A stretch of 64,000 nt of DNA from Cristatella mucedo (GCA_009760855.2 WPIO01000020.1:3933501-3997500), one strand, 5' to 3'. Shown: positions 1-18,625, numbered from the stretch's first letter. The notes: generated by a model not told the origin, from the sequence alone. A program made the numbers and translations.

Positions 1-6893
<6,893 letters not shown>

Positions 6894-6953
6894 ATGACTA
6901 CGAGCAGATTAGACGCCTACTCAGAGAATAATAACTGTCGCACCATATTGCTT

Positions 6954-6959
6954 ATTAAA
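6954..6959 (+). terminator. candidate poly(A) signal ATTAAA for COQ10
   Basis: ATTAAA lies 61 bp after the COQ10 stop codon. A canonical AATAAA lies at 7334-7339. Either could serve as the signal; no transcript data decide. Confidence 0.3.
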
Positions 6960-9900
6960 GAAACTGCAATTACCTGACCCCTCCGTGCATTTTTGAGCCC
7001 CCTTTTGTATGGTTGCATGTGCTGTTCGTACACAAAGGTAAAGCAACGGAAGGTGATTCAGTGTTCCTGCTTGCTGACCGTCATTGGCCCGTCGTAGATG
7101 CACGTCATGTCTGAAAGATTTGTCCGTTGTACATGCGGTGTCCGTTATATTTTGATATGCTAATACAGCCAGGCTAGGCAATCAAACGTATATACGGGCT
7201 GGGCGTGTGCATGTGATATTTATTCAACATTTACCGAGGCAATGCTTGCTTAAGTGTTGATCGTGTAAGACATGGCGCCGTTGTGTCGGTGCCAGGTTCG
7301 TGGCACCATGAAACCGGTGTCCATGCAAAACTCAATAAATCTGCCCCGATTTGCTATGTTCACGTGTCGTTCTGTGGTTCTGTTGTACCTCCGTTATGAC
7401 CGAGTCCATGGCGTCTGCCATTCAGCCATTCCACCGTGTAGATTGCTGGCTGACGTGTGCAGCTGCTCGGCTGTATGCCGTCCGTTCGGCAAGCTTGCCC
7501 TTGCACGTCCAGATGCTCGAATGCCTTTGTCTCTCTGACTGGCCTTGACATTGCACTTCGAGCTTATGCCTCATTCTAATGCTGTTGTCTCCAAGTTAGA
7601 GCATGAGCTGGGACAATAGCATGGCTCCGTGACTGTAGCTGTCAGCCTTTTATGCTCTCCGTATCCGTATTTTCAGCATCCGTCATTAGTGACTACCTTG
7701 AGACATTCATTGATCGCTTGCGAGTAGATACGTGGAGTTAAGTTGGGCAGAGATCTTGCGTCGAGCCTCTTTATCGCTGTGCATGCACAATTATCTGCCA
7801 CTTTAAATGTACCAGTTATGGCCACTTGGCGTGAAGTCGATGTCTGCTTTGCTACGTGTGTGCCTAGTGGTTTGTTGCTGCATGCCAAGCTATTTGCTCT
7901 TTGAGGCTTGCTCCTCAGTCCATAATTTGACAGCTTTCTCTCTGGGCTAAGCACCCTTAAACTACATAGTGGTGTGTTCGTGCACGATTGCAAACGTGTC
8001 ATCATATTCAGTCAGGCTCCGAGTCACCAAGGTTTGCATTGGCGCACTGTGTACGTATGTAGATAGCATATGCACGGCCAAAGGCAGAGTCATCGTGCTT
8101 AATTTCCATTGTCTGTTTGGTTCTGGCTAAGGTTTGCTCATCTTCAGGCATTCACCAAGCACGCCTGGCAATGAACAGTAAAAAGTGAAGGTCAACTGGT
8201 GAGCTTGCACCTCATTTCCACCCTATGTTGAAATGCCCGAGACGAAATTTAGCTCGCTCGGGGTACCGTAAAAAGATGTCTTTATTGTTATTATCATTAC
8301 TGTTACCAACCACACTATATTCTCGTCATTCGAATAATAGTCCGTCATGTGGTCATGGATGTGAGTCTCTAAAACTTGGCCAGTCAGATGCATACCGAGG
8401 TGTATATGCCTACGTGACTGCTTAATCATCGTTTGCTGCTCCTAAGGTCCACTGTATCAGCAGCATTATTTAAATAGCGGCAAGCGCCTTTCTTTGCAAT
8501 GGGCAATTAAGGATTGCCTGCCACATAATTCGAACACACGACCTGGGTCATTAACTTTGAGAAACTCATGGAGCAGGTTGCAACAGACGCCGACTGGCAC
8601 CAAGAATGAAAGCAGTAGTAGATCTCACGATAAAAGGGCCCCTATTTTCTGCTTCAGTCGAGTATCCGAAACAAGGAGTAGCATTTCAAGATTGCCTTGC
8701 TGAGACGAAACAAAAGCAAGCTGATTCTCTCTGGATAGGAAATCTAGGCAAAGACATTATAAAAAAGGCTGCTGTCATTATAAATTATATTCACTGCTAT
8801 AGCTGACAGCATTCGATGCCAGTTTCCAGGCCATGCTTCATGCCTTGGCTGCCGAGCGAAAACAGCTTGTACCTTTAAGCCGTTCATATAGGATGTATTT
8901 TTATCTCCCGGAAGAGCATCCTGAGCTTGCAAAGCAATAATATGTGGGATACAGCGAAACATTGTTCTCTTGTTCGTTTGCAAATAAACTATTAAAAAAC
9001 TAGTGGAACTGCATAGTGCCCACAACACTGCCTTGTCATATGTAGACAGTGTGGTAGAAAATTAAATTCGTGAAATCACTTCCGGGAATTGGCAAAGACG
9101 TCAGCCTAAAAATTCTGCCACTGAGGACCGTTTTCTGTGGTCTATCCCATCAGTTAGTACCCACGCGTATTATACTCATCGATCGAGAATGTCTTTTGGC
9201 AGAAAATATAGGATTATGTGTTTCCGTAATTTCTGAGGACAATGGTTCTTTGTTTCCATGTGTTTCCGTTGTTGTTACATACTACCATTTCACTTTGGTT
9301 TAAGATTTAGAAGCAGTTCTTTGTTACTCTTTGTCTCTTTTAATGAACTTCTTACCCTTGGCTTAAAAAAAATTCACCGGATTCACCGATTTTGGGGTGT
9401 GTAAATACCTGTGACTGTCAGTATATAGTTGACTAATAAAAGCTACATTCGGCATTAAATTCATTTCATCTTACCCTAATCCCAGAACGTATCGCATTGC
9501 CGAAATGAGACCGTTTTAAATACGGGATTTGAAGGCTGTTAGCAAATTAAGAGCATACGATATCCCGAACCCATGCTCCTCCGATTAAGGTGCCAAGGTC
9601 ACTGGCTTGACACCCTTTAACGCTAGGCTATATAAACTAGTCACTAGCATGCCAAATCCATTTTCTGAAAAAGTCACCTGTCAATGCATGTGCGTTCGCA
9701 TGCGCTCATGGTGCATGTGTATGTATGCATAAGTTCGCGCCTACGTGCATATGTATTCATGCTCATGCAACTGCTGAGCGTTGCCTCAGAAGAACAGCTA
9801 GCTGCACAATTTTTTGGTCAGCCAATGGTCTGCATTATTTAATCATAAACTGCCCATCATCGGAAAATATGTAACAATTTACAATAATGACTGCTATTTG

Positions 9901-11540
9901 AATGAATAGAATATTCGAAGGAAAGCCAGTTACATGATTGTCTTCAGAGAGTTGTTTGTAGCTGTAGCATCCGCGAGTGACATACTTGATGCTAAAAAAG
10001 TGGCCACCATTTAAGAACACAGGCTGAGTCATTAATGGGGAAGCAACGTCAACGGCTTTGCTTCAGCTTGCGTGGGAGAGAGCCCAGGCAGAAAATTGTC
10101 TTTAATTTAATGACAGCATTGGTATCCCGCGTCATTTTTTAAACATTCGAGCAATCGGAAGTGCCATGATCATCATCTAATTGTGCAATGCTAGCAATTA
10201 AACAGGCTAGTTCAAGAAAATCTTGAGCTCAGATATAGAAAAGATTAAAAGAACTTGGAACGTTTTGTTCTTAGCCATAAGTTTAACTTTTGATGAGTGC
10301 AGTAAAAGAGGCAAAGCTTACATTCATTTGTTTCTTCTATATTTTTGTTTATAATAGATTTTACACGGCTGCACGTTCAAGAGGCACTATTGTCTTTTTT
10401 AATTTCTAGAGGCAGCTCCTGATGATCGCAAATCAAACGACGCAAATGACTTGCTGAAACGAAACTGCCAAAACGTTTGCTTGACAGCCTGCAAGCCTTC
10501 TTGTTTTTTGGCGATTTGTCTTATCGTAATCTTTTGGTTGCAAGTTATCAGGCCCCGAAAAACCACACCCTGCAATGGTAACAAGCTATCTTGTCTTCCC
10601 GTGACTTTGAAGGAATCATTTTGCGTCTTTGAATTTAATTAAAGCATTTATCATGGTATGGATGATTTGAACGAATAAAAGAGGCAAAAAGAAAAAAAAA
10701 CTCGTAGGAAACTCATCACAAATTTCGACATATACGAGTTACTTATTCTCTTAAAGCTACCTACGCCACGAGGTCGACGAGGGTCCATATCAACAGCTGC
10801 TGACGGAAGGTTCACCGCAAAGCGATTTGATGCCCTGTGTACATCAAGTGCTGCTGCGACCCCAAGGGGGTCACTAGCTGCATTGCGGGACTTGCCCGAG
10901 TCCTTGTTGGTGACTACTTTCGTTTTCGCTGTTTCCGGCTTCTGCAGTGCTGCACTCGCTGAGTCAGTGCTGGGCGGATAGTGCTGCTTCAGATTTTATT
11001 TGACGGCCGAACTCGCAAATTCAGCCCCTGGCACCGCTCTCTTTCTCCCGCACTCATTCTATTCTAATCAGAAAAGCTCTTTCTCTCATTTTCTCTCATT
11101 TCTTCTTAGCGAATTTCCTACCAACCTCTGCCATTTCTTCGTCTACACTCCACTTTGTACCATCGTCGAGCAAAAAAAAGCAAGGTGCGAGGCAGATTTT
11201 CTTCTTTTTGCGTAACGAGTAGCGTTATTTTGGTTAATGCTTCCTGGTAGTCACGATTCATCTACTCTGAGTCAGGCAGATTTGGTTCCAAAAATATCTC
11301 GATAGGTTTCTATACTCGCCCCAAGACTTGTAGGAGGAAAAGTAAACTCACACAAAAGTTCCATTGACACTCAGGCACTGGCGTAAATATAAAAAAAGTA
11401 TTACATAAAACATTACCCAATGCAAAGGAAATCTGCCCGAGCTATAAATCCTTGGATTCGCCTTGCAATCAAGCGTAGGTTTCTATAACAAATATCTGGT
11501 TAGGCCTTTTAAAACTGAGATGCCTGTAATTTGTACGTCC
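6960..11540. other. intergenic stretch without recognised gene
   Basis: I recognise no conserved protein here. 8494-8580 looks like a decayed (-) SINE family 1 head: GGGCAATTAAGGATTGCC, then a degraded B-box complement. 10650-10983 keeps a frame open on each strand (see findings). The rest is moderately AT-rich sequence with only short open frames. Confidence 0.5.
7334..7339 (+). terminator. candidate poly(A) signal AATAAA for COQ10
   Basis: First canonical AATAAA after the COQ10 stop (441 bp downstream). No coding or repeat feature is recognised between them. Confidence 0.35.
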
Positions 11541-11572
11541 TCTCTCTCTCTCCCGCTCTCTCTCTCTCTCTT
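11541..11572 (+). repeat. (TC)n short tract
   Basis: Interrupted TC repeat immediately beside the (AAT)n end of the reverse-strand LINE A. Confidence 0.85.
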
Positions 11573-12402
11573 AATAATAATAATGCACTCGATAAAGCGC
11601 CCTCAGAGAACTCAATCTCTTTCTAGGCGCTTTATATTTGCTGCAAAGGGAAATGCAATTGAATGATGAGTAATATCATGCTTGATAAACAAACAAAATG
11701 AATAATATGGTTAGGGGTAACATGCACAGGGTCAGCATGCAAATGTGGTTAGTGGCAGCATGCACAGTGTCAGCACGCATGAGCACATCAAGGACGAATC
11801 ACAGGGACCCACTAAATGCTGTCCTAAATAGGTGTGTTTTTAAGTTCCTTTTAAATGTGGTCAGGTCAGGGGATGTTCTGACGCAAGTCGGGAGGGAGTT
11901 CCAGGCTTTGGGAGCATACGAACTAAATGCACGGTCTCCTAAGGATTTAAGGTTTGCACGAGGTATTTGTGGTCAAGTCAGAGGATGTTCTGACGCAGGT
12001 CGGGAGGGAGTTCCAAGCTTTGGGAGCATACGAACTAAATGCACGGTCTCCAAAGGATTTGAGGTTTGTACGAGGTATTTCTAGACTGTTGGATTCCGAA
12101 AAGCGGGTGGTACGATGCTTGGCCTGATGGGGTAGTATATCTGACAGATAGGCTGGAGCCATAGAATGAAGTGACCTAAAAGTGAGCGACAAAACCTTAA
12201 AGTCAATCCGTTGCTTGACTGGGAGCCAGTGCAGGTCGGCGAGAAGTGGTGTAATTGGGCAACTGCGACGCTCACGACAGACAAACCTAGCTGCAGAGTT
12301 TTGCACCAGCTGCAATCGCGTGATCGCACATGCTGGTAGGCCAGTAAGCAGTGACTTGCAGAAGTCGAGACGGGATGTCACGAGTGAGCCGTGATGGCAC
12401 AC
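11570..12402 (-). mobile_element. LINE family A: RT C-terminus plus complete 3' end
   Basis: A 5'-truncated non-LTR retrotransposon of CR1/L2 type. The reverse-strand ORF 12402-11947 (151 codons, uninterrupted) encodes the ORF2 C-terminus: SRLDFCKSLLTGLP, then QNSAARFVC, TPLLADLHWLPVKQRIDFKV, PAYLSDILP, and APKAWNSLPTCVR. These are standard landmarks of this clade. Then comes the 3' UTR with the ~38-bp triplicated unit, the GCGCC/GGCGC stem-loop and (ATT)n at 11573-11585. The uninterrupted frame suggests a fairly young copy. An internal 112-bp tandem duplication is at 11857-12080. Confidence 0.88.
11857..12080 (+). repeat. 112-bp tandem duplication inside LINE A
   Basis: GTGGTCAGGTCAGGGGATGT at 11857 recurs as GTGGTCAAGTCAGAGGATGT at 11969. 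The two units are nearly identical over 112 bp, through GAGGTATTT. The duplication spans the end of ORF2 and the start of the 3' UTR. Confidence 0.9.
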
Positions 12403-12555
12403 TAGGTAAGGCAGTTGCTTTCACGGCCTCGGTCCCGAGGTCGTGGGTTCGATTCCTGCGGTGGGGCGATCCTTTATCGCCACTGCAAGCGGTGGTGATA
12501 GCCGTAAAGGCTCTTCTGTCGCTATACAAAAGAGGCTGTTTAATCAGCTAGTATT
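12386..12555 (+). mobile_element. SINE family 1, full-length
   Basis: tRNA-like head GCCGTGATGGCACACTAGGT (A-box) and GTGGGTTCGATTCC (B-box). The body then has hairpins GGCGAT-CCTTT-ATCGCC, CCACT-GCA-AGCGG and AGCC-GTAAA-GGCT, and the 3' end is AATCAGCTAGTATT followed by a (TTTA)n tail. It abuts the 5' side of the reverse-strand LINE A. Confidence 0.92.
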
Positions 12556-12600
12556 AATTTATTTATTTATTTATGCATGGACCAATTTAGATGTGGTATC

Positions 12601-12622
12601 TCTTCCTCTCTCTCTCTCCCTC

Positions 12623-12717
<95 letters not shown>
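12601..12717 (+). repeat. (TC)n microsatellite
   Basis: Almost perfect CT tract beginning shortly after the SINE tail. Confidence 0.97.
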
Positions 12718-12718
<1 letters not shown>

Positions 12719-12775
12719 CATCGTTCTCTCCGAATTAATCTCCTCGCCTCTCGTACTTTTTCGGTATGCTTTTTC

Positions 12776-12900
12776 GCACACGCGCACGCGCGCAAACACA
12801 CACACACAACACACACACACACGAACTCTCGTTCTCCGAGTCGCTCTCAGTCCTCTCTATCTCTCGCGTGTGCATGTGTGCGTACCTGCGTGTGTGTATC

Positions 12901-12931
<31 letters not shown>

Positions 12932-12940
12932 GTAGATGAG
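12776..12940 (+). repeat. (CA)n/(TG)n-rich low-complexity tract
   Basis: Short runs of CACACA, then TGTGTG and GTGCGTGCG, with CGCGCA steps. Confidence 0.75.
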
Positions 12941-12949
12941 TGTGTAGCG

Positions 12950-14420
12950 GAGACTAGGTGGCGGTACAAGATTCCCCGCTCGCCCTCCCCATTCCTGGTG
13001 GCGTCGCCTTCCATTTGCGTGACTGTCGTAGGGCAGCGCTAGAGAAACGGCCGTTTGATAAACCTCTTTATAACAAAATCACATGCGCTAACAATAACAG
13101 AGGAACTAAATAGCACTTTTGGGGGAGCCCTGCGTACGTCAGGGCCACAGGGGGCGCGGAATAACGACGACGCAAGCATGCACAAACGCGGGAGGCGATA
13201 TTTCGGCTTCGTCGATCTTGGACGGCGACCTGCGGCGTCCCCTCGGATAGTCGGGCGCACTCTCGCCAAAGATACGAGCGACTGAGTAACGGAAGACTCG
13301 CGCCCGCGAAGAGCGTCTCTGCTCGCTGACCGCTCCAGCCTAGGGAGGGCTCCGCGAACGAATTGCGACACGTCGAGGCGGAACGCGCACGGCGGGCGCT
13401 TCAGTTGGTCTCGGCGCGGCCGGTGTCTCGCTCTCTTCCGTGGCTTCGTGGCCGCGGGTTCCCGTAGCGCCAGCCTCCCATTCGTCTGCATGGGGAGTAC
13501 TGAGTGACCGGGACCTCTCAGCGCCGGATTCTACATGCGGGCCGCGAGAGTATTCCCAACCCGACACCCAACGTGCTCGGGCGTCGACGCCCGCCTACCC
13601 CGAGTCACTGGGGCAGGCTCGGCTCAGCCGGGTAACCCTCCCCCTACCCGCTAGCCGTATTGCATTACAGCCGCCCCGGCCTACCGAAACCTACTTGTGC
13701 ATATGTGAGCGTATGAGTGCATGCATGCGCCAGAATGCATGCGTCCGTGTGCGTGCTTCTGAGTTCGCGGCTAAGTTCGTCCATGCGAGTGCGAGATTTG
13801 AGTAAATGGCTGCTCACAGCCGCTTCAGCACGACCGAAGTAACGCCGGGATAGGAGGAGGCACGCAGGGTCTGACTCGCCTACTAGGCTGCACCGGCTGA
13901 CGCTGCTGCTATCTCCCCCCCCCCCCCACTGAACATCAAACGCAGGGGACGTCCGCCACGCCCCGCACACCGCGGCTGCTGCGTACTTGCTGCGACCTGC
14001 TGCCTACGCTGGTGGGCGTGCTGGTCACGTGACCATCGCGCTAGCCCCCACTGTTCTTTCGGACCGCTGGTCGGCCTGAGCGAGCGCCATGCTCTCTCTT
14101 TTTCCTTTCATCTGGCAGCTGCGGACTCGACCGCCAGCGAGCTCGTCCGCTACGTACGCGCGAGCCGTCGGAGTAATTTCCGGAGTCGCAGCGCACGAGG
14201 GCGTCGTCAGTTAATCCGTCGACGCACTAGACTTAATCCGTCGACAATCACTCTTCGCATGCAACCTAATGTGCGGAGGGGCGACCAGTGGGCTCCGTGC
14301 TACATACTTAAGCGCATGAGCTCTTTCAGGAGCAAGCTTCTAACTTTTCGCTCCTTCGCTGCTCCGACTCCCGCGGCGGACCGCGCAGAGAACTAGTCGC
14401 ACCATCGACCGGTATAATCG
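12950..14420. other. GC/CpG-rich block 1, no recognised gene
   Basis: Base composition changes sharply to GC- and CpG-rich without known coding similarity. It includes a C10+ run near 13914-13928. It could be an unmethylated CpG-rich regulatory region or an unrecognised gene's 5' part; no motif decides. Confidence 0.5.
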
Positions 14421-16040
14421 ATACGGTGTAGGCCCTTTAGGCTAGTCTCTGAAACCCGTGGCCGCCATTGAGCGCTCTCGTGCCAGCCGCCTTGGATGCC
14501 CCGTAACGTTGCTTGGATTGCTAATAAAATGGCACTACGTGCAAGCTGCGACAAATTAAATTAACTCTTTTACTGTAGGTGACTGACCTGCGTAATGTGA
14601 AAGCCTCATAGCCGGGAAGGCGAGAAACCAGTCGGGGCAATTGCATTGCAGCAGCACGCTTGCAGATACTCCAGTTTGTTCTGCAGAGGTACGCGAACAA
14701 TCTAAAGTGCGGAGTCGTTTACTGTTGTCATCTTAAGCTAATGCTACCCCTGTTTTTCTTCCGAATAATGATTAGTTGAGTCGTTGCTGTGGGATACACT
14801 ATGGCCGCCACGGGTTTCAAGCCTTTCCCTGAAATCACGGCCAGAGAGAGCCTGTCTGTCCCTTGCAAAGGTAGAAGAGTTACGCCGAGTAGGGAGAGAG
14901 AAGCTGCATTAATAGTGATAAACCAAGCCCTCTGCATTATTCTGCTTCATTGTTGTAAAGGAGTAATACTTCCGCGGCATTGAAAATGTCACCAATCCAC
15001 ATACTACGAGATATATACTTATGAATAACCTTGCGTAACCTTATGATAAGTTCACAGTGGTCGCATGATTTTTGGAGACCCCTTGCCACTTTCCGATTTT
15101 GTGCCCCCTGCATTCAAAGTTGATAGTTTATTTTGCTTTCGTACTTAATGTTTATTTAAAAGTTAAACTTTAAAATGTAATATTTACCATCATTCATGGG
15201 GAATTTGTAATCTTTTACTTGGGCAGTTCCAAATTTCACAATAGAATACTGAATATAATACCGACCGTAATAATAATTTCACAATGCATTTAATATTGGG
15301 CGTAAAGAAGGATTCACATAGACGAAGCAAGTGCTTTGCTCACCACGAGTTTTTTTTAGATTCGCTTTTATATCTTTTTAAAATCAGGAGTCGAGACATC
15401 AGTCGCAAGAGAGCTCCGCGACTTAGTTTCTTCGCACGAACTAAATCACGGCGCTCTCCGACATATTTGAGTACGTATTGAGCGTTTGAGGCGTAGCTCA
15501 GCGGCCTAGTAGGAAGGACGTGGAAAAGTACTAGAAAGGGCCGATGAATGAGCAGCTCAGATAGGTAAGCCGGATCGAAAAAGAAAGAGACCTAAAAGTG
15601 CATTATTGGAACTTGAACTCGATGCGCAGCAAAGGGTTTAATTAAGCATCTATAAAAAATTTCATTAATGCTTCGATACTGTAAGTCCAAAGTCCGATAC
15701 TGAAATCTCTCTTGCGCAGTGCCCGCGATCTGGAAATAGTTTAAATTGACTTCTCAGATCTTGACGCCAAGGCGGCGTGAACATAATCCCACAATTTCCG
15801 TCGGCACACTATCAAATCATGCCGCTTACGCTTATGATTTAATATCATAAGCTTATGAATGCAAGTTACTAACTTTAACTGGGCGGCGGACTCTAGATAT
15901 GCTCCCATTTCAGATTTAGGCTATAGCAAATTTGCCTGTGTTGCTGCATGAAACGTGACGGAAGTCCTAAGCTTCCCAGCAGTTCCGGTAAGTGGCCAAT
16001 GGTAGATAATCTAATGTAATCCTGACTGGAAAAAAAATCC
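14420..16040. other. AT-rich stretch, nothing recognised
   Basis: Only short open frames. An A-box-like TAGCTCAGCGGCCTAG at about 15494 has no B-box downstream, so it is not called as a tRNA. Confidence 0.45.
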
Positions 16041-16195
16041 TAGCTGATTAAACAGCCTCTTTTTGTATAGCGACAGAAGAGCCTTTACGGCTATCACCAC
16101 CGCTTGCAGTGGCGATAAAGGATCGCCCACCACAGGAATCGAACCCTGGGTGGGTGAAAGCAACCGCCTTACCTAGTGTGCCATCACGGCTCACC
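16041..16195 (-). mobile_element. SINE family 1, nearly full-length
   Basis: The reverse strand reads GAGCCGTGATGGCACACTAG, B-box TTCGATTCC, GGCGATCCTTTATCGCC hairpin, then AAACAGAGG-type tail and GCTA. A small deletion lies before the B-box. Confidence 0.9.
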
Positions 16196-16374
16196 AAGAA
16201 AGCGGGTACTTCTTATGATACAAGCAAGCAGGCCAGATTTGTTTTAAGGAGCTTTTAACTACACAGTCAACCTTTCCTATTGATTCCCAAGCAAAATTTT
16301 GGTACATTTACGGCGACCTTTAGCGGGAGTAAGAAACTAAAGAATTCTTAACATTTAGCATAGGTCGTATGCTG

Positions 16375-16500
16375 AAATGGCTACCGTCGAGATCGTATCT
16401 GGCTCGCCAGCTCAGCACGTTGGCTACTGCATACGAACCGAAATCCGCTAGGCTTTGAATTCGCTACGGAGAAATCTCCAGTTTAACGCCACTCTTCATG
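16375..16500 (+). mobile_element. LINE family B 3' end fragment
   Basis: GTTGGCTACTGCATACGAAC, CCGAAATCCGCTAGGCTTTG and ATCTCCAGTTTAACGCC align with the family B ends at 1747 and 41768. Confidence 0.65.
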
Positions 16501-17216
16501 GTGTTTTTGTGAATTATCAGAGGTATAATGCTGCTATATCCGTTAATGTCTATTGGTCTAAACTAAATAAAATCACGATTTTTAACGGAAGGCAAATAAA
16601 TTTAAGATATTCTGAAAATAGTTCAGTTATCATACCTATTTAATCTTAATATTTAGAATTTTCTAATGCAGTCAACCACTATTAAGTAAGCGTAAGTCCC
16701 TTGCATTCTTCAGCAAGCACATCCCGAAAGCAATTCTCAAAGAACTATTAAATGTCAAAGTATTCAGAGAACTTGAAAGGACTGTTAGTCTCAATATTTG
16801 ATTTTCCGGATTACAGGTAGAAAGAAGTTTACATGGATCCGCTCGTATTGCGATTTGTATACGGAGAGGTATTAAAGAATTAGTAACTTTAGCAGCGCGC
16901 TATCCGGATTATAAGCCGAAAGTTGCTCATATGGGTCTCGTAGAGATACGATCAGGATCATGATCTTCAAAAGATCAACAAGAAAGTATTCGTAGCGCCA
17001 GCGCCGGCGGGTCGCGGCTGGCTTGGCGTGCTCGACCGACGGCCTAGCAATGCACCCAAGTCCGTCGGCGTCGGCGCGAAAGCGGCGGTAGCTACTGGCC
17101 TTCGAACTCGACGCTTCCGGCTTTCAGCCCAATTGCTGCGGCGTTGTAACCCAGCAGTCCGGCGGCAAAAGGGGGGGAGGGGGAGAGAAAAAGAGCTACA
17201 TCCGCGGTAAGGTGCT

Positions 17217-17356
17217 TGCTCTTCGCGACCCGCGGTCTTGGGCTTCTGAGTTCTGCCCGCGGGCGATCCTTGAGTGCTCACTGCGAGCAGCGGCGATAGC
17301 CGGCAAGGCTTTTCGGTCGCTATGCAAATGCGGCCATTTAATCGGCTAGCGTCTTT
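17217..17356 (+). mobile_element. SINE family 1, GC-shifted 3' half
   Basis: Reads GGGCGATCC, GCGAGCAGCGGCGATAGCCG, GCAAGGCTTTTCGGTCGC and AATCGGCTAGC. Compared with other copies, several A/T positions are G/C here. The tRNA head is barely recognisable. Confidence 0.65.
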
Positions 17357-17598
17357 GTCTAGATGGTTCAATCCGTCATTCCCGACGGAAGAGGTGCGCT
17401 CTCAACTCAACTGACGTGAGGGCAACGAAATTCTCGAGGATTCGCTGGAGCACCGTCCGGTAGCCTAGCGCTCAGCGGTGAACTCGCTACGGGGCTTTTT
17501 TCGCTACGTCCGGCGGCCACAACAAGTCCGAGCTTCACGTTCTTGCTCTCGTCACTACAATACGCGTCAGGTGCTGCGGTCGTCGAAGCTTTTTAAGC

Positions 17599-17738
17599 GA
17601 GCCGGCTTGGCCCAGCGGCTAGGGTGCTCGCCCCCGACCAAGGTCTACCCGGGGTCGTGGGCTCGAGCCCCGTGGCATTTGCGAATAGAATAGTGATGGA
17701 TTAAGTTCTCTTAGGGCGCTATGCAAATGAGTTATATG
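17599..17738 (+). mobile_element. SINE family 2 (tRNA-derived)
   Basis: Head GAGCCGGCTTGGCCCAGCGG (A-box) with GTCGTGGGCTCGAGCCCC (B-box). The tail then runs GATTAAGTTCTCTTAGGGCG and CTATGCAAATGAGTTATAT. The head looks like a tRNA, but the element continues into a LINE-A-like tail, so it is a SINE rather than a tRNA gene. The left arm of the tail hairpin is degraded in this copy. Confidence 0.85.
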
Positions 17739-17867
17739 TATGCATTCGTATTTACACGCCGCTTACCTTATTGTCGCTTGTCAATTGCAGGGGCCGCGGA
17801 TGGTTTTGCGAGTAGGTTTTTAGATGGCTATCTACCTATAATTAAGTGGCTTATAGTATATAGTGGC

Positions 17868-18027
17868 TAATCATATAATAATATAATTATAATATAATTA
17901 TTCATTCTATATATATAATTATATATATATATATATAATATAATTATTAATTATGTGTATATCCAATTATATATATATATATAATATAATTATAATATAT
18001 AGTATAATATATAATATATAGTGGCTT
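17868..18027. repeat. AT palindromic low-complexity tract
   Basis: ATATAATTATAATATAATTA-like units, largely self-complementary. It is an abrupt AT island inside the GC-rich block. Confidence 0.9.
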
Positions 18028-18081
18028 ATAATTTAAGTGGCTTTCGTTAGTGAGAGATGCGCCACTTACGGCGCGGTAGCT

Positions 18082-18180
18082 GCGGATCCTGTATCGCCGC
18101 TGCAAGCGGCCGCGAGATAACCTTTAAGGCTCCTCTGCCGCCATACAGAAAGAGGCTGTTAAATCACTTGAATCAGCTAA
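18082..18180 (+). mobile_element. SINE family 1, 3' half
   Basis: GCGGATCCTGTATCGCC, then a CCGCT-GCA-AGCGG perfect hairpin, AAGGCTCCTCTGCC and AGAGGCTGTTAAATCA. The tRNA head is absent. Confidence 0.75.
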
Positions 18181-18297
18181 ATATTTATATTTAAAAATTT
18201 AAATTTAAATTTTGTTAAATCAGCTAGTATATAGCTAGCTTGTCGTCTGTCATCGATCGTTTTCGTTGTGCTTTCCAAGTTAGCGGTCTTCGTTTAC

Positions 18298-18625
18298 TCA
18301 TGCCAGACACCGCGCTCTCTCGCGACGTCTGACCGAGTAGGAGTTCCGTCCATCTTCCCGAGCCAGTCGTTGGGGCGCAATCGATAGCGTGCTGCGTTCA
18401 CTCGAGGACGGATCGTTCCTCGAGTGGACTGCCCTCTTGACAATGCTACGCCTCTCACTTTCTCTTCGTTGGGCGAGATTAAGTCCGTTGGCTACCGTGC
18501 GGTGCGCACCTAGAGCCATTTGGGCTCTGAGTGCACTATAGAAAAAACTCTCCTGCGGAGCACCCGCTTAGTCCACGTGGCTTCGCGGAGCAAGCCGGCA
18601 GAGATACATTACACCGCGCGACCTT
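18298..18625 (+). mobile_element. LINE family B 3' fragment
   Basis: GTTGGCTACCGTGCGGTGCG, stem-loop AGAGCC-ATTTG-GGCTCT (18512-18528), CTCTCCTGCGGAGCACCC and GCAGAGATACATTACA match family B, with GC-rich substitutions. Confidence 0.7.

Noticed and set aside
12443-13042. 199-codon frame with Leu-Ser runs
   Set aside because: Product of the (TC)n tract and SINE tail.
15489-15560. tRNA-like TAGCTCAGCGGCCTAG
   Set aside because: No B-box or cloverleaf downstream.
17599-17675. tRNA gene (A- and B-box present)
   Set aside because: The element continues into a LINE-like tail and recurs elsewhere with the same tail, so it is a SINE. No clean acceptor stem or 3' boundary.
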